Counted from the first letter of the stretch, positions 26,634 to 35,877 are shown. The stretch is 64,000 nucleotides of DNA from Sphingobium aromaticiconvertens (GCF_037154075.1 NZ_JBANRJ010000001.1:2413501-2477500), one strand, 5' to 3'. Made by a program: numbers and translations. Notes: generated from the letters alone by a model not told the origin.

Positions 26634-27140
26634 ATGACGATACGAGTCAATGGCGCGGAGGTTTCGGCACCCGATGATGCGCGAGTCTCGCTGCTCGACC
26701 TGCTGCGCGATCAACTGCACCTTACCGGCACCAAGGTCGGCTGCAATCAGGGCGCATGCGGTGCTTGTACGGTCTTGATCGATGGCACGCGTATGCTGTC
26801 CTGCCTGACTTTGGCCGTGCAGGCGGACGGTCGATCCGTCACGACGATCGAAGGATTAGGCACTCCCGACAGATTGCATCCGCTCCAAGCCGCGTTCATC
26901 GAACATGATGGCTTCCAGTGTGGCTATTGCACGCCGGGGCAAATCTGCGCGGCGGTAGCCATGCTGGATGAAGCCGCTGCGGGCATGCCGAGCTATCTCA
27001 CCGTTGATCTTATGTCAGATGCGATCACACTTTCTCGCGAAGAAGTGCAGGAGCGTATGAGCGGCAATCTTTGTCGATGTGGCGCCCATAACGGGATCGT
27101 CGATGCGATCCTCGATGTTGCAGGGGAGCGTCGGCCATGA
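26634..27140 (+). CDS. Molybdenum aldehyde oxidoreductase, [2Fe-2S] subunit (PaoA-like)
   Basis: This is the small iron-sulfur subunit of a xanthine-oxidase-family enzyme. The 168 residues carry a plant-type ferredoxin cluster (GCNQGACGACTVLIDG and the later LSCLTL) and the second [2Fe-2S] domain (FQCGYCTPGQICAAVAML, then NLCRCGAHNGIVDAIL), so all eight ligand Cys are present. Unlike E. coli PaoA there is no Tat signal, so the complex is predicted cytosolic. It is the first of three coupled genes; its stop overlaps the next ATG as ATGA. Confidence 0.92.
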   Translation: MTIRVNGAEVSAPDDARVSLLDLLRDQLHLTGTKVGCNQGACGACTVLIDGTRMLSCLTLAVQADGRSVTTIEGLGTPDRLHPLQAAFIEHDGFQCGYCTPGQICAAVAMLDEAAAGMPSYLTVDLMSDAITLSREEVQERMSGNLCRCGAHNGIVDAILDVAGERRP

Positions 27141-28123
27141 ACCCTCTGACCTATGTTCGTGCTTCTTCGGTGGCGGATGCACTGCGAATGGGCGGTGAGC
27201 AGGGGACTCGCCTGCTCGGCGGCGGCACCAATTTAGTCGACCTGATGCGCAAGGGCGTCGAAGGGCCTTCGCGACTGGTCGACGTCACCGCCTTATCGGA
27301 CATGATCGAACAGGCGGCAGACGGCAGCCTTGTGATCGGTGCAGCCACTCGCAACGGTGCGGTAGCGGCGCATCCGCTGGTGCGCCGATATTATCCGATG
27401 CTGGCACGTGCGATCCTCGCGGGTGCATCGGTACAGGTCCGCAACATGGCGACGGTGGGCGGCAACCTGATGCAGCGGACGCGGTGCATGTACTTCAATG
27501 ATGTGGCCGGCTCGCGCTGCAACAAGCGTGTGCCGGGCAGCGGTTGCGACGCGATCGGCGGGTTCAACCGATACCACGCGATCCTCGGTGGCTCATCCGC
27601 TTGCGTGACCACCCACCCGTCGGACATGTGCGTTGCGCTGGCAGCCCTTGACGCCCGCATCCACATTGCCGGTCCGAACGGAGTGCGCGTCGTTCCGCTG
27701 GTCGAGTTCCATCGCCTGCCCGGCGAACGCCCGGACATCGAAACCGTACTCGATCCTGGTGAGATTATCGTCGCGATTGAAATCCCGGTATCCGCCCTCG
27801 GCGCCCGGTCGACTTATCGAAAGGTGCGCGACCGGGCGAGCTATGCCTTTGCGCTGGTCTCGGTCGCGGCGGGGCTGACGATGGATGACGGCAGTGTCGA
27901 CCAAATCCGCGTCGCATTTGGCGGCATTGCCCCCAAGCCGTGGCGCGCGTTCGGGATCGAGCAGGCATTGCGGGGCGGTCTGCTGTCCCCAGACGCGATT
28001 GCAGCGGCAATCGAGGTGGAATTTGCGGAGGCCGTGCCCTTGACCGGCAATGGCTTCAAGCGCGAACTGGCGAAGCGGACCCTGACCGCCGTTCTCGTCG
28101 AACTGGCGGGAGATGACCGATGA
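27137..28123 (+). CDS. Molybdenum aldehyde oxidoreductase, FAD subunit (PaoB-like)
   Basis: The 328-residue FAD-binding subunit has LLGGGTNLVDLMRKGVEGPS and VQVRNMATVGGNLMQRTRCM (FAD contacts). An insert with Cys at RTRCMYFND, SRCNKRVPGSGCDAIGG and SSACVTTHPSDM matches the extra [4Fe-4S] loop described for E. coli PaoB and 4-hydroxybenzoyl-CoA reductase-type subunits. It passes electrons from the iron-sulfur chain to the acceptor. It overlaps both neighbours by 4 bp (ATGA). Confidence 0.9.
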   Translation: MNPLTYVRASSVADALRMGGEQGTRLLGGGTNLVDLMRKGVEGPSRLVDVTALSDMIEQAADGSLVIGAATRNGAVAAHPLVRRYYPMLARAILAGASVQVRNMATVGGNLMQRTRCMYFNDVAGSRCNKRVPGSGCDAIGGFNRYHAILGGSSACVTTHPSDMCVALAALDARIHIAGPNGVRVVPLVEFHRLPGERPDIETVLDPGEIIVAIEIPVSALGARSTYRKVRDRASYAFALVSVAAGLTMDDGSVDQIRVAFGGIAPKPWRAFGIEQALRGGLLSPDAIAAAIEVEFAEAVPLTGNGFKRELAKRTLTAVLVELAGDDR

Positions 28124-30432
28124 CCAAGATCCAGAATGCCGTCATAGGCTCTGTCAGGACCGTCATCGGATGGATGCCGGCCGGTTGGCTACCCGGCGGC
28201 ACACCCGATCCGCTGATCGGGCGCCACGCCGTGATCGGGCGGCAGGCATCGCGGCTGGACGGACCGCTTAAGGTAAGTGGACAGGCGCGCTTTGCGGCCG
28301 AAGTCGTGATGGACGGACTGTCCTATGCCGCGTTGCTGCATAGCCCGGTAACGCGTGGGCGGATCGAACGGCTGGATACCAAGGCGGCGGAGGCGGCGCC
28401 GGGCGTGATCCTGGTGCTGACCCATCGCAATATGCCCCGTATCGGCACGCTGCCCCTGATCGGCATGACCGACCTGTCCGCTGTCGGCAATAGTAGCCTG
28501 CCAATCCTGCAGGATGCGCAGATCCACTATAATGGCCAGGTCGTCGCGGCAGTGATTGCGCAAACGCAGGAGCAGGCCGACTACGCCGCATCGCTGATCG
28601 CGATCGACTATGCGCCGGAACCTGCCAAAACCATTTTCGAGGATGCGAAGGCCGATGCCCGTACACCGGCGTCGGTCCTGATCGAGAAGAATCATGTTTC
28701 GGTTGGCAATGCCGATCGCGAACTGATCCGCGCTGCGCATCATATCGACAATATCTATCGAACGCCCGGTCATAATCACAACGCCATCGAACTGCACACC
28801 GTCACCGCCGCATGGGAGGGCGATTCCCTGCTGGTCCACGACACGACGCAGATGGTGGCGCCAAGCGCTATAGCGATTGCCAAGCTGTTCGACCTGAAAA
28901 AGGAGCAGGTTCGCGTCCTCTCACCATTTGTCGGCGGGGGGTTCGGTGGGAAGGGGTTGTGGGATCACCAGATCGTCGCCATCGCGGTGGCCAGGATGAC
29001 CGGCCGACCGGTGCGCCTGACCCTCAGCCGCGAAGGCGTCTATCGCATCATCGGCGGTCGAAGTCCGTCCGAACAGCGTGTCGCGATCGGCGCCGATGCG
29101 GCGGGCAAGTTCACGGCGCTGGTCCACACCGGCTATTCGGTGATGCCGCCTTATGGCGCTTGCCCCGAGCAATATACGCTGGGTTCGCGCGCGCTTTATG
29201 ACGCGAAGAGTTTTGAGGTCGTGCAGCGCCATCTCGACCTCAATATCGTGCCCAACACTTTCATGCGCGCGCCTGGTGAGGCGATCGGCACCTTCGCGAT
29301 CGAGAGCGCGGTTGACGAACTGGCACATGCCATGGGCATCGACCCGATCGAACTGCGCCTGCGTAACATAGCCGATCGTCATCCGATCTCCGGTACGCCC
29401 TTTTCCCAGCATGCGCTGAAACAGGCCTATGCCGACGGCGCCGCGCGTTTCGGCTGGGACCGACGGCAGGCGTTGCCGGGCGTGCAGCGCGAGGGGGAAT
29501 GGCGGATCGGCATGGGCTGCGCGACCGGAAGCTTTCCCTATGCCCGGATGCCCGGCGCCAATGTCCGCATCACGCTGCGCAACGACGGATCGGCGACGGT
29601 GTCCTGTTCGGCGCAGGAAATGGGGATGGGCACGGCCACCGTTCAGGCGCAGCACGCGGCCGATCGGCTCGGGCTTCCACTTGAGGCCATTTCGTTCGAG
29701 CTTGGCGATTCTGCCTTGCCCGCTGCGCCCATGGCGGGCGGCTCCTCGCAGACGGTGTCGGTTGCCGGTGCAATCATCGCCGGCGCGGAGAAGTTGACGG
29801 GCGAATTGCTGCGTCTGGCCGGCAATGCCAGCCCGATCGCGGGCCTGCGCGCCAGCGAAGTTCGACTGACCGGCGAAGGGCTGGCCAGCATCGCCGATCC
29901 GACCCGGTATGAGAGTTTTCGCTCGATCCTGGGCAGGGCAGCGCGCGAAGAGGTGACGGTCATGGCTGCGGGCAGCGCGCCGCTCGAAATGTTCAAGTTC
30001 GCGATGCACAGTTCGTCTGCGGTCTTCTGCGCGCTGCGGGTCAGCGACGTCACGGGTGAGGTTCGCGTCGATCGCCTGCTCGGCTCGTTCGATTGCGGGA
30101 CAATCCTCAATCCAAAGACCGCGGCCAGCCAGTTCCGGGGCGGCATGATCATGGGCCTCGGGCTGGCGCTGATGGAAGAGACGCTGTTCGACGAGCGTAG
30201 CGGCCGGATCATGAATGCGTCGCTCGCCGACTATCATATCCCCGCGCATCTCGACGTGCCGCAGATCGACGTGATGTGGACCGGCATACCCGATCCCCGT
30301 TCGCCACTGGGCGCGCGCGGGATTGGTGAGATCGGCATCACCGGCGTGGCGGCTGCGGTGGCGAACGCGGTTTTCAACGCAACCGGCAAGCGCATTCGTG
30401 ACCTGCCAATCACTTTGGACAAGCTGTTGTGA
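28120..30432 (+). CDS. Molybdenum aldehyde oxidoreductase, molybdopterin subunit (PaoC-like)
   Basis: This is the catalytic subunit with the molybdenum cofactor, 770 residues, typical of the family. It shows IGRQASRLDGPLKVSGQARF, SPFVGGGFGGKGLWDHQIVA (cofactor-binding loop), NTFMRAPGEAIGTFAIESAV, SCSAQEMGMGTATVQAQHAA, and GARGIGEIGITGVAAAVANA with the conserved catalytic Glu. It hydroxylates aldehydes or N-heterocycles. The precise substrate cannot be read from sequence; the PaoABC-like subunit set favours aromatic aldehydes. No XdhC/PaoD-type cofactor-insertion gene lies next to it. Confidence 0.92.
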   Translation: MTKIQNAVIGSVRTVIGWMPAGWLPGGTPDPLIGRHAVIGRQASRLDGPLKVSGQARFAAEVVMDGLSYAALLHSPVTRGRIERLDTKAAEAAPGVILVLTHRNMPRIGTLPLIGMTDLSAVGNSSLPILQDAQIHYNGQVVAAVIAQTQEQADYAASLIAIDYAPEPAKTIFEDAKADARTPASVLIEKNHVSVGNADRELIRAAHHIDNIYRTPGHNHNAIELHTVTAAWEGDSLLVHDTTQMVAPSAIAIAKLFDLKKEQVRVLSPFVGGGFGGKGLWDHQIVAIAVARMTGRPVRLTLSREGVYRIIGGRSPSEQRVAIGADAAGKFTALVHTGYSVMPPYGACPEQYTLGSRALYDAKSFEVVQRHLDLNIVPNTFMRAPGEAIGTFAIESAVDELAHAMGIDPIELRLRNIADRHPISGTPFSQHALKQAYADGAARFGWDRRQALPGVQREGEWRIGMGCATGSFPYARMPGANVRITLRNDGSATVSCSAQEMGMGTATVQAQHAADRLGLPLEAISFELGDSALPAAPMAGGSSQTVSVAGAIIAGAEKLTGELLRLAGNASPIAGLRASEVRLTGEGLASIADPTRYESFRSILGRAAREEVTVMAAGSAPLEMFKFAMHSSSAVFCALRVSDVTGEVRVDRLLGSFDCGTILNPKTAASQFRGGMIMGLGLALMEETLFDERSGRIMNASLADYHIPAHLDVPQIDVMWTGIPDPRSPLGARGIGEIGITGVAAAVANAVFNATGKRIRDLPITLDKLL

Positions 30433-30623
30433 ACCATGCGCCATCGGTCTGACGCTTATGACCGAAGGATCAAATTTCCTCTTGCCAAGCTGAAATGCCA
30501 CCGTGATCGAGCGGGCGCTCGTCACATGTACCGGCCGCTGCCAATGCCATCGGAGCAAATGCCATTTTTCACCTGATCATCGCGCTGCCCAGCATTCTGG
30601 TCATCACCCGGTTCCTGTGGGCC

Positions 30624-31694
30624 ATGCCGATACCCGTTGTGATAAAAATTACCATAGCCGTCATCCTCCTCATCGTGTCTCAATTTCAACTCTGGAGTCG
30701 ACTGTCCTCGGGATCGATTTTCTCGCCCGAGTTCCCGCGCGTCATCGTGCTATTCTTCAATTGGGCGGGCGGCGCGATCCTGTTCCTCGCCCTGCTGCAA
30801 TTGCTGTTCGATGCGGTGATGCTGGGGGCGATGCTAATTCCCGGTAGCGCGATGACCGTGCCTGTCGGCGTCCGGTACGCGATGGCTGCCATCGCTGCGA
30901 TCCTTGCCGCGATCGGGGTCTATAACGCCGTGCGGGTTCCGCCGGTCAAGGACGTGGACATCGGCGTTCGCGAACTTCCACCGCAGTTCGACGGCTATAC
31001 CCTTCTGCACATGACGGATATGCACATCAGTCGCCTGTTTCCCGCCGCCTGGACACGCACCGTCGTCGATCGCTCCAACGCACTCGATGTCGATCTGATC
31101 GTCGTGACGGGCGATGTCATCGACGGCACCCTTGCGATGCGCCGGGCGGATGTTGAGCCACTCCGCGGCCTGCGCGCGCGCGACGGGGTGTATATGAGTC
31201 CGGGCAACCACGAATATTTCCTTGGCTATAGGGAGTGGATGCAGCATTTCACAGACATGGGGATGCACCTGCTTCCGAACCGACATGCCGTTCTGGAGCG
31301 AGAGGGTGGCCGTCTTATCCTTGCTGGCGTTACGGATTTATCGGCGCCTGCAACGGGCATGCCCCCACCGGATCTGGCAGCCGCCCTTGACGGTGCGCCG
31401 GCTGATGCGCCCATCCTGCTTCTCGACCATCAGCCCGGCGCGGCACGGAAGGCCGCCGCGCGCGGCGTCGCGTTGCAACTTTCCGGCCATACCCATGGCG
31501 GGATGATCCCCGGACTGGATCGACTGGTCGCTCTTGGAAATAGTGGATTTGTGTCGGGTTTCTACGCGGTCGATGGTATGTCGCTCTATGTGAACAACGG
31601 CACGGGGATTTGGCCCGGCTTTGCAATGCGGTTGGGTCGCCCCTCCGAACTGACCCGGATCACGCTACGCCGAAAAGTCCCGGCGGATAAATAG
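30624..31694 (+). CDS. Membrane-anchored metallophosphoesterase
   Basis: The 356-residue protein has three to four N-terminal helices (VVIKITIAVILLIVSQFQLW, VIVLFFNWAGGAILFLALLQ, VGVRYAMAAIAAILAAIGV) and a calcineurin-type domain. Metal motifs are LHMTDMHISRLFP (D-x-H), VVTGDVIDG (GD-x-x-D), SPGNHEYF (GNHE), LLLDHQPG and LSGHTHGGMIPG. All the usual ligands are present, as in YkuE/YaeI-type phosphoesterases. The frame stays open and hydrophobic upstream of the ATG (AIFHLIIALPSILVITRFLW) without an ATG, so the real start may be non-standard or the gene may have lost its start. Confidence 0.85.
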   Translation: MPIPVVIKITIAVILLIVSQFQLWSRLSSGSIFSPEFPRVIVLFFNWAGGAILFLALLQLLFDAVMLGAMLIPGSAMTVPVGVRYAMAAIAAILAAIGVYNAVRVPPVKDVDIGVRELPPQFDGYTLLHMTDMHISRLFPAAWTRTVVDRSNALDVDLIVVTGDVIDGTLAMRRADVEPLRGLRARDGVYMSPGNHEYFLGYREWMQHFTDMGMHLLPNRHAVLEREGGRLILAGVTDLSAPATGMPPPDLAAALDGAPADAPILLLDHQPGAARKAAARGVALQLSGHTHGGMIPGLDRLVALGNSGFVSGFYAVDGMSLYVNNGTGIWPGFAMRLGRPSELTRITLRRKVPADK

Positions 31695-32014
31695 GGCCTT
31701 CCTTTCTATACTGGACCTGACCGACGCTACGCGCGTGACACGCGGCAGAAGCCGCTATTTCGCTACGATTCCGGCTCGCCCTCCCGCAACCCGGCGGAAA
31801 TGCTGGGTTTTCGTGGTCAACAATCGTAGCAGTCACGCCGCTACGTTGTTGCTACAGTCGCTACTATCGCCGAACCGCCAATCAGCAATATGAGGTTCGA
31901 TTTTGCTGCAATAGGCGGAACCACTTGTTTTTATTGGGAACATATTGCGGAACTACAGCACAAATAGCTACCGTGTAAGGGCAGTGTATCTTTCATCCGA
32001 AAGTGAAGGTCCAA
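31695..32014. other. Gene-free stretch with a terminator-like hairpin
   Basis: No gene is supported in these 320 bp. AACCCGGC (31788-31795) and GCTGGGTT (31802-31809) form an 8-bp stem with one G-U pair and then TTTTCG, resembling an intrinsic terminator. The AT content rises towards the block of orphan genes that follows. Confidence 0.4.
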
Positions 32015-32770
32015 ATGTCCGATGAAATTGACATCCGCGTCAGCCTCGATCTTGACCCCGAAGCCGCGATGCTCACCATCGCAGACTACGACGACGACAC
32101 CGCGTCTTATGTCGGTCCTGCCAAGGCAGCGTTCAGCGAGGCATTTACTTCGTTGCGCGCAATCCACGACGCCAAGGCGGCGGTGGCGGACGACCCGACG
32201 CTCAACGAAGCGGGGCAGCTCCTGAAGGTCGATGACTATGCGCAGAAGCGCATGATCGCGAAGGTCTATCCGCTGTGGGACACCGCGTCGTCCAGCCTCA
32301 ACGCCAAGGTGGAGGCGTGGGAGAAGGAAATGACGAAGGAGGTTGTGTCCCAAGCCTCGCAGATGGTGAGCGGCGAAATCCGCGCCCATTTCAAGGGTCT
32401 CAAGAATGACGGCGAACGCCACGCAGCTTTCAGGCAGGCGATGGAGATCGGCGATCAGGTGACCACATCCGCCGTGCTTGGTGCACCCGCCATGCTGTCC
32501 GGCTTCGATGAAGAAATGAGGGGCATTCTGCTCCGCGAGTATCACGAGCGGTTCAACCCCGGCCTCGCCAAGCGCCTGCGCGCTGTCACCGCCGCCCGCG
32601 ACCTCATCGACGGACGCATGGGCGTGCTGAAAAAGGAGGTCGCCAAGGCGGTCGGCACCATCAAGATCAAGGGGAATACCTTCGAACTGCATGGCCAGTA
32701 TTCCGGCGAGATCACCCCGGCGCAATTGCGCGCACAACGGGACAAATCAAACAAGCCGTTCACCGTCTGA
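32015..32770 (+). CDS. Hypothetical protein of island or phage character
   Basis: The 251-residue protein is acidic at the N-terminus (MSDEIDIRVSLDLDPEAAML) and otherwise mainly helical with coiled-coil-like stretches (SSSLNAKVEAWEKEMTKEVV, LIDGRMGVLKKEVAKAVGTI). There are no membrane segments, no Cys and no recognisable catalytic motif. GAAGG upstream fixes the ATG at 32015. It is the first of four consecutive orphan genes on the same strand. I do not recognise the family. Confidence 0.6.
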   Translation: MSDEIDIRVSLDLDPEAAMLTIADYDDDTASYVGPAKAAFSEAFTSLRAIHDAKAAVADDPTLNEAGQLLKVDDYAQKRMIAKVYPLWDTASSSLNAKVEAWEKEMTKEVVSQASQMVSGEIRAHFKGLKNDGERHAAFRQAMEIGDQVTTSAVLGAPAMLSGFDEEMRGILLREYHERFNPGLAKRLRAVTAARDLIDGRMGVLKKEVAKAVGTIKIKGNTFELHGQYSGEITPAQLRAQRDKSNKPFTV

Positions 32771-32801
32771 CGCTTGTTCTAATCAAATCGAGGGTAGTTC
32801 G

Positions 32802-33299
32802 ATGACCGCCACCATCCAGCCCCCGTGGGGCACCGATTGGAAGCCTGTGCCTCCGCCTGTTCCATCCGAACCTCGCGGTCCTGGCAATCCGTCATGGATC
32901 GCTGGAGGGCCGTCACCAAATCCTTCTGGCAGGCCCGCAGGCATTCCCGACCGGCGTTTGCTGGCCACACAGCAGATGCTCGACGAGATGCGGAACATCG
33001 TGGCGGTGCTGGTCGGGAAGGCATTAGAGGGCGATTCAAACGCTGCCGCGATAATCTTGGCGAAGTGCCTGCCTTCAATAAAGGCTCAGGCCGAGAAGGT
33101 GAACTTCCACCTGGACACCGACGCGCCGATCAGCGGGCAGGTCGCCCAGGTGCTTGATGCAATTGCTGGCGGGCTGCTGGCACCCGATGTCGGCCGCCTT
33201 ATCGTGGAGTCACTGAAAGCCCTCTCCGATGTGAGGCAGGCCGAGGAACTGACCGCCCGCGTTGAGGCTCTTGAGGAGGCGAGCGGTGCCCGAGCGTAA
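32802..33299 (+). CDS. Small DUF5681-like (phage/island-associated) protein
   Basis: The 165-residue protein has a Pro-rich N-terminus (IQPPWGTDWKPVPPPVPSEP) and then GGPSPNPSGRPAGIPDRR. That segment resembles the NPxGRPxG motif of DUF5681-type proteins found in phage-packaging and genomic-island contexts. A helical C-terminus follows (RLIVESLKALSDVRQAEELT, ARVEALEEASGARA). ATG 32802 is preceded by GAGGG. The match is to a short motif, so the family call is tentative. Confidence 0.55.
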   Translation: MTATIQPPWGTDWKPVPPPVPSEPRGPGNPSWIAGGPSPNPSGRPAGIPDRRLLATQQMLDEMRNIVAVLVGKALEGDSNAAAIILAKCLPSIKAQAEKVNFHLDTDAPISGQVAQVLDAIAGGLLAPDVGRLIVESLKALSDVRQAEELTARVEALEEASGARA

Positions 33300-33379
33300 A
33301 ATGGAATTAATTGCACTTCGCTGCAAAAAAGGCCGAGCGCGACCGGCCATCCTGAAACTCCCATCGTAGGGGCTCCGGC

Positions 33380-34099
33380 ATGAGGATTCAGACAACCCGC
33401 AATGTGGTCATCACCGAGCAGCCCGAACCGGATGACGTGTTCGTCTATGTCGGATGGAGCGGTCCCACTGATGATCCCCAAGTGCGCCGCACCATGTCCA
33501 CGCGCTACATGCCCATCACCGAGTATCAGGCTTGCGTGGATTGGGCTGTCGGGATGGCGGACCAGATGGCGCACCCGCTCTATGTCGTGCCGCTAAATCA
33601 CCGCGACATACTTTGCACCAGCCGCTTCGACCCGATGCGCGCTGCCATTCAAGGCATGAACGATCAGGAGCGAGGCGAGATGCGGCAGGTCGTAGTGACC
33701 ACATGCTGCGAGGTCATGCGCGATTGCGATGACCCGGAAATCCGCGCGGATATGTTCGACGTGCTGCGCAAGCTGAAGGTGCATATGAAAGCTGAAGAAC
33801 CCGGTTCCGCTCGGACGGCGGACAAGTATGGGATGCCCATCGAATACGCGCCGCGCATCGTTGAGCGCCACTTCGGGGTATCGGACGAGCAGCAGCTACT
33901 CGCTGGCGGCGTGCTGGACCACAACCTCCGCGTCGCATGTATCGCAACGGCGCTGCTCGAAGGGCGGTCGGTGCCATCTGCGCCTATGGCGGTGCCAGCA
34001 ACGGAGCCGGAACCCGCGCCTGTGGAAGCGCCGCCCGTTGTGGTCATCACCCAGCGCGCGCGACCGGACAGTCTGCGCGAGCGGTTCGGGCTTAGCTGA
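33380..34099 (+). CDS. Hypothetical protein
   Basis: The 239-residue protein (MRIQTTRNVVITEQPEPDDV...) is soluble. It contains Cys pairs (VVTTCCEVMRDCDDPEIRAD) and a Pro/Val-rich linker (AVPATEPEPAPVEAPPVVVI) before a basic C-terminus. No catalytic motif or family is recognised. It lies 80 bp after the previous gene and 4 bp before the next small gene, so the block is probably one transcript. Confidence 0.55.
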   Translation: MRIQTTRNVVITEQPEPDDVFVYVGWSGPTDDPQVRRTMSTRYMPITEYQACVDWAVGMADQMAHPLYVVPLNHRDILCTSRFDPMRAAIQGMNDQERGEMRQVVVTTCCEVMRDCDDPEIRADMFDVLRKLKVHMKAEEPGSARTADKYGMPIEYAPRIVERHFGVSDEQQLLAGGVLDHNLRVACIATALLEGRSVPSAPMAVPATEPEPAPVEAPPVVVITQRARPDSLRERFGLS

Positions 34100-34103
34100 C
34101 CAC

Positions 34104-34331
34104 ATGAGTCTCCGGGCACTCCAACGCCGTGTGAAGCGGATTGAGGATGCTCGGAAGCCACGGCCTTCGCCCTTCACCGCTTGGTTCGGCTCGCTGGACG
34201 TATGGGTGGAGCTGCAAATCCTGCCCGGTGTTGAGAGCGGGGCGCTCGACCCCGACGACATGATCTTCATTGTCGCTGTGCTGCGGGCTTGGGAGGCCGG
34301 TGGCGCATGGGACGTTGCACATGCTCGGTGA
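34104..34331 (+). CDS. Small hypothetical protein (75 aa)
   Basis: ATG at 34104, 4 bp after the previous stop. The product is MSLRALQRRVKRIEDARKPR, then PSPFTAWFGSLDVWVELQIL and PDDMIFIVAVLRAWEAGGAW. It has a basic amphipathic start, a Trp-rich middle and no known domain. Short proteins beginning with such a basic coiled start are common in phage-like gene blocks. The 3' end of the orphan block is here. Confidence 0.5.
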   Translation: MSLRALQRRVKRIEDARKPRPSPFTAWFGSLDVWVELQILPGVESGALDPDDMIFIVAVLRAWEAGGAWDVAHAR

Positions 34332-34415
34332 TAAGGCCATTCACCTTTACGTGAGCGCTATCTTGACAAGTTTTCCAGAGCTGTCACAATTGAGCGTTAG
34401 CGAACGACTTATACA

Positions 34416-34499
34416 TCGACTGCGCCGCTAGGAACCTCGCTGGCCAAATCTTTGATTTGAAGCGTAAGCGGCCAGCGAGGTTCCTAGCGGCGCAGTCGA
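34416..34499. repeat. Perfect 30-bp inverted repeat with a 24-nt spacer
   Basis: Arms 34416-34445 and 34470-34499 are exact reverse complements (left arm begins TCGACTGCGCCGCTAGGAAC; right arm begins GGCCAGCGAGGTTCCTAGCG). The spacer contains a smaller hairpin, CAAATC/GATTTG. No T tract follows on either strand, arguing against an ordinary terminator. Confidence 0.85.
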
Positions 34500-34705
34500 G
34501 TGCTTTAACAAGAAAAACAAGAATTCTTGCAGAAATTGGCGAACGAGTCAATCGCGACTTGGTCTTCCCAATGTTATGGCGATTACGGTTAGCCATTCTT
34601 CCCATCCTTTTATTCTTACTGTCAAAACTGCTCGACGCACTTTGATCTGCCCCCTGCTGAGTGGCCCAGAGACTATGATAGTCTGGACCACGAAAGGGAC
34701 ATCGA

Positions 34706-34984
34706 ATGCCATTCAAGAAGCACAAGCCTGAAGAGATTATCGGCAAGCTGCGTGAAGTTGAGATCGTGCTGGCGCAGGGCGCGAGCACTGCCGAGGCTTG
34801 TCGCCGGATCGCAGTTAGCGAGCAGACCTATTATCGCTGGCGCAAGGAATATGGGGGTCTGAAGACCGATCAAGCGCGGCGGATGAAGGACCTGGAGAAG
34901 GAGAACCTGCGGCTGCGCCGGGCGATCTCAGATCTGACCCTGGACAAGCTGATTTTGCAGGAAGCTGCACGGGGAAACTTCTAA
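34706..34984 (+). CDS. IS3-family transposase OrfA
   Basis: OrfA is 92 residues with an HTH ([40 protein letters not shown]) and a leucine-zipper-like segment ([33 protein letters not shown]). It binds the terminal repeats. A slippery heptamer, GGGAAAC at 34972-34978 (read G GGA AAC), lies just before its stop, so a fraction of ribosomes should shift -1 into OrfB to make the OrfAB transposase. Confidence 0.93.
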   Translation: MPFKKHKPEEIIGKLREVEIVLAQGASTAEACRRIAVSEQTYYRWRKEYGGLKTDQARRMKDLEKENLRLRRAISDLTLDKLILQEAARGNF

Positions 34985-35016
34985 GCTCTGCGCGGCGGCG
35001 ATGCTGTATCGATCAT

Positions 35017-35877
35017 GTGCGCCGGGAGCTTCCGGTATCCGAACGACGGATATGCCGGATGCTGGGCCAGCATCGATCGACGCAGCGCAACGTGCCACGC
35101 GGGGCAGATGACGAGCAGGCGTTGACCGAGGACATCATCGCGCTGGCAAAGCAATATGGTCGTTACGGCTATCGCCGGGTGACGGCATTGCTGTGCCATG
35201 CGGGATGGACGGTGAATCATAAACGGGTCGAGCGGATTTGGGGGCGTGAGGGGCTCAAGGTCCCGCAACGTCAGCCAAAACGTGGACGCCTGTGGCTCAA
35301 CGATGGATCATGCATCCGACTGCGCCCGGAATATCCGGGGCATGTATGGGCTTACGACTTTGTCGAAGGTCGCACGCATGATGGCCGAAAGTTCCGCATC
35401 CTGACCATCATCGATGAGGCCAGCCGGGAGTGCATGGCGCTCATCGTTGCTCGCCAGCTCAAACATGAGGACGTACTGGCAGCTTTGGCGGACCTGTTCA
35501 TCTCGCGTGGCCCGCCTGCACATATACGATCCGATAATGGGGCCGAGTTCACCGCCAATGCTGTCCAAAAATGGCTCGGCCAGATCGGCGTGAAGACGCT
35601 CTACATCGCACCAGGATCACCATGGGAGAACGGTTATAATGAGAGCTTCAACGGATCGCTGCGCGACGAACTGCTCAATGGCGAGATCTTCTACAGCCTC
35701 GCCGAGGCGAAAGTGCTGATCGAAGCGTGGCGGCGGCATTATAACACCGTCCGTCCGCACAGCAGCTTGGGATATCGACCACCAGCCCCGGAAACGGCTT
35801 CACCGCCATATCCGGTCTCCGGTTCCGCTTCGCTCCACCTCCGCCCGGATATAGCGGCGGCGAGCATAATCCATTAA
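35017..35877 (+). CDS. IS3-family transposase OrfB (DDE integrase core)
   Basis: The 286-residue catalytic part has an N-terminal [20 protein letters not shown] region and [15 protein letters not shown]. The retroviral integrase-like core follows: first Asp in [15 protein letters not shown], second in [15 protein letters not shown] and the Glu in [20 protein letters not shown]. The frame continues upstream of GTG 35017 in -1 phase ([14 protein letters not shown]), consistent with production mainly as an OrfAB fusion. The [18 protein letters not shown] end is typical of the family. Confidence 0.93.
   Translation: MRRELPVSERRICRMLGQHRSTQRNVPRGADDEQALTEDIIALAKQYGRYGYRRVTALLCHAGWTVNHKRVERIWGREGLKVPQRQPKRGRLWLNDGSCIRLRPEYPGHVWAYDFVEGRTHDGRKFRILTIIDEASRECMALIVARQLKHEDVLAALADLFISRGPPAHIRSDNGAEFTANAVQKWLGQIGVKTLYIAPGSPWENGYNESFNGSLRDELLNGEIFYSLAEAKVLIEAWRRHYNTVRPHSSLGYRPPAPETASPPYPVSGSASLHLRPDIAAASIIH

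Noticed and set aside
28921..30558. A 545-codon open frame on the minus strand.
   Set aside because: It is opposite the molybdopterin subunit and has an Arg/His-rich composition typical of a shadow frame.
31741..31811. A tRNA gene or attachment site next to the hairpin at 31.79 kb.
   Set aside because: A GATTCC stretch is suggestive, but I could not pair an anticodon arm or acceptor stem; only the hairpin is reported.
34384..34788. Protein-coding frames across the 30-bp palindrome on both strands.
   Set aside because: Both strands show the same RFLAAQS-type residues because the palindrome is read twice; no ribosome site is present and the frames run into the IS.
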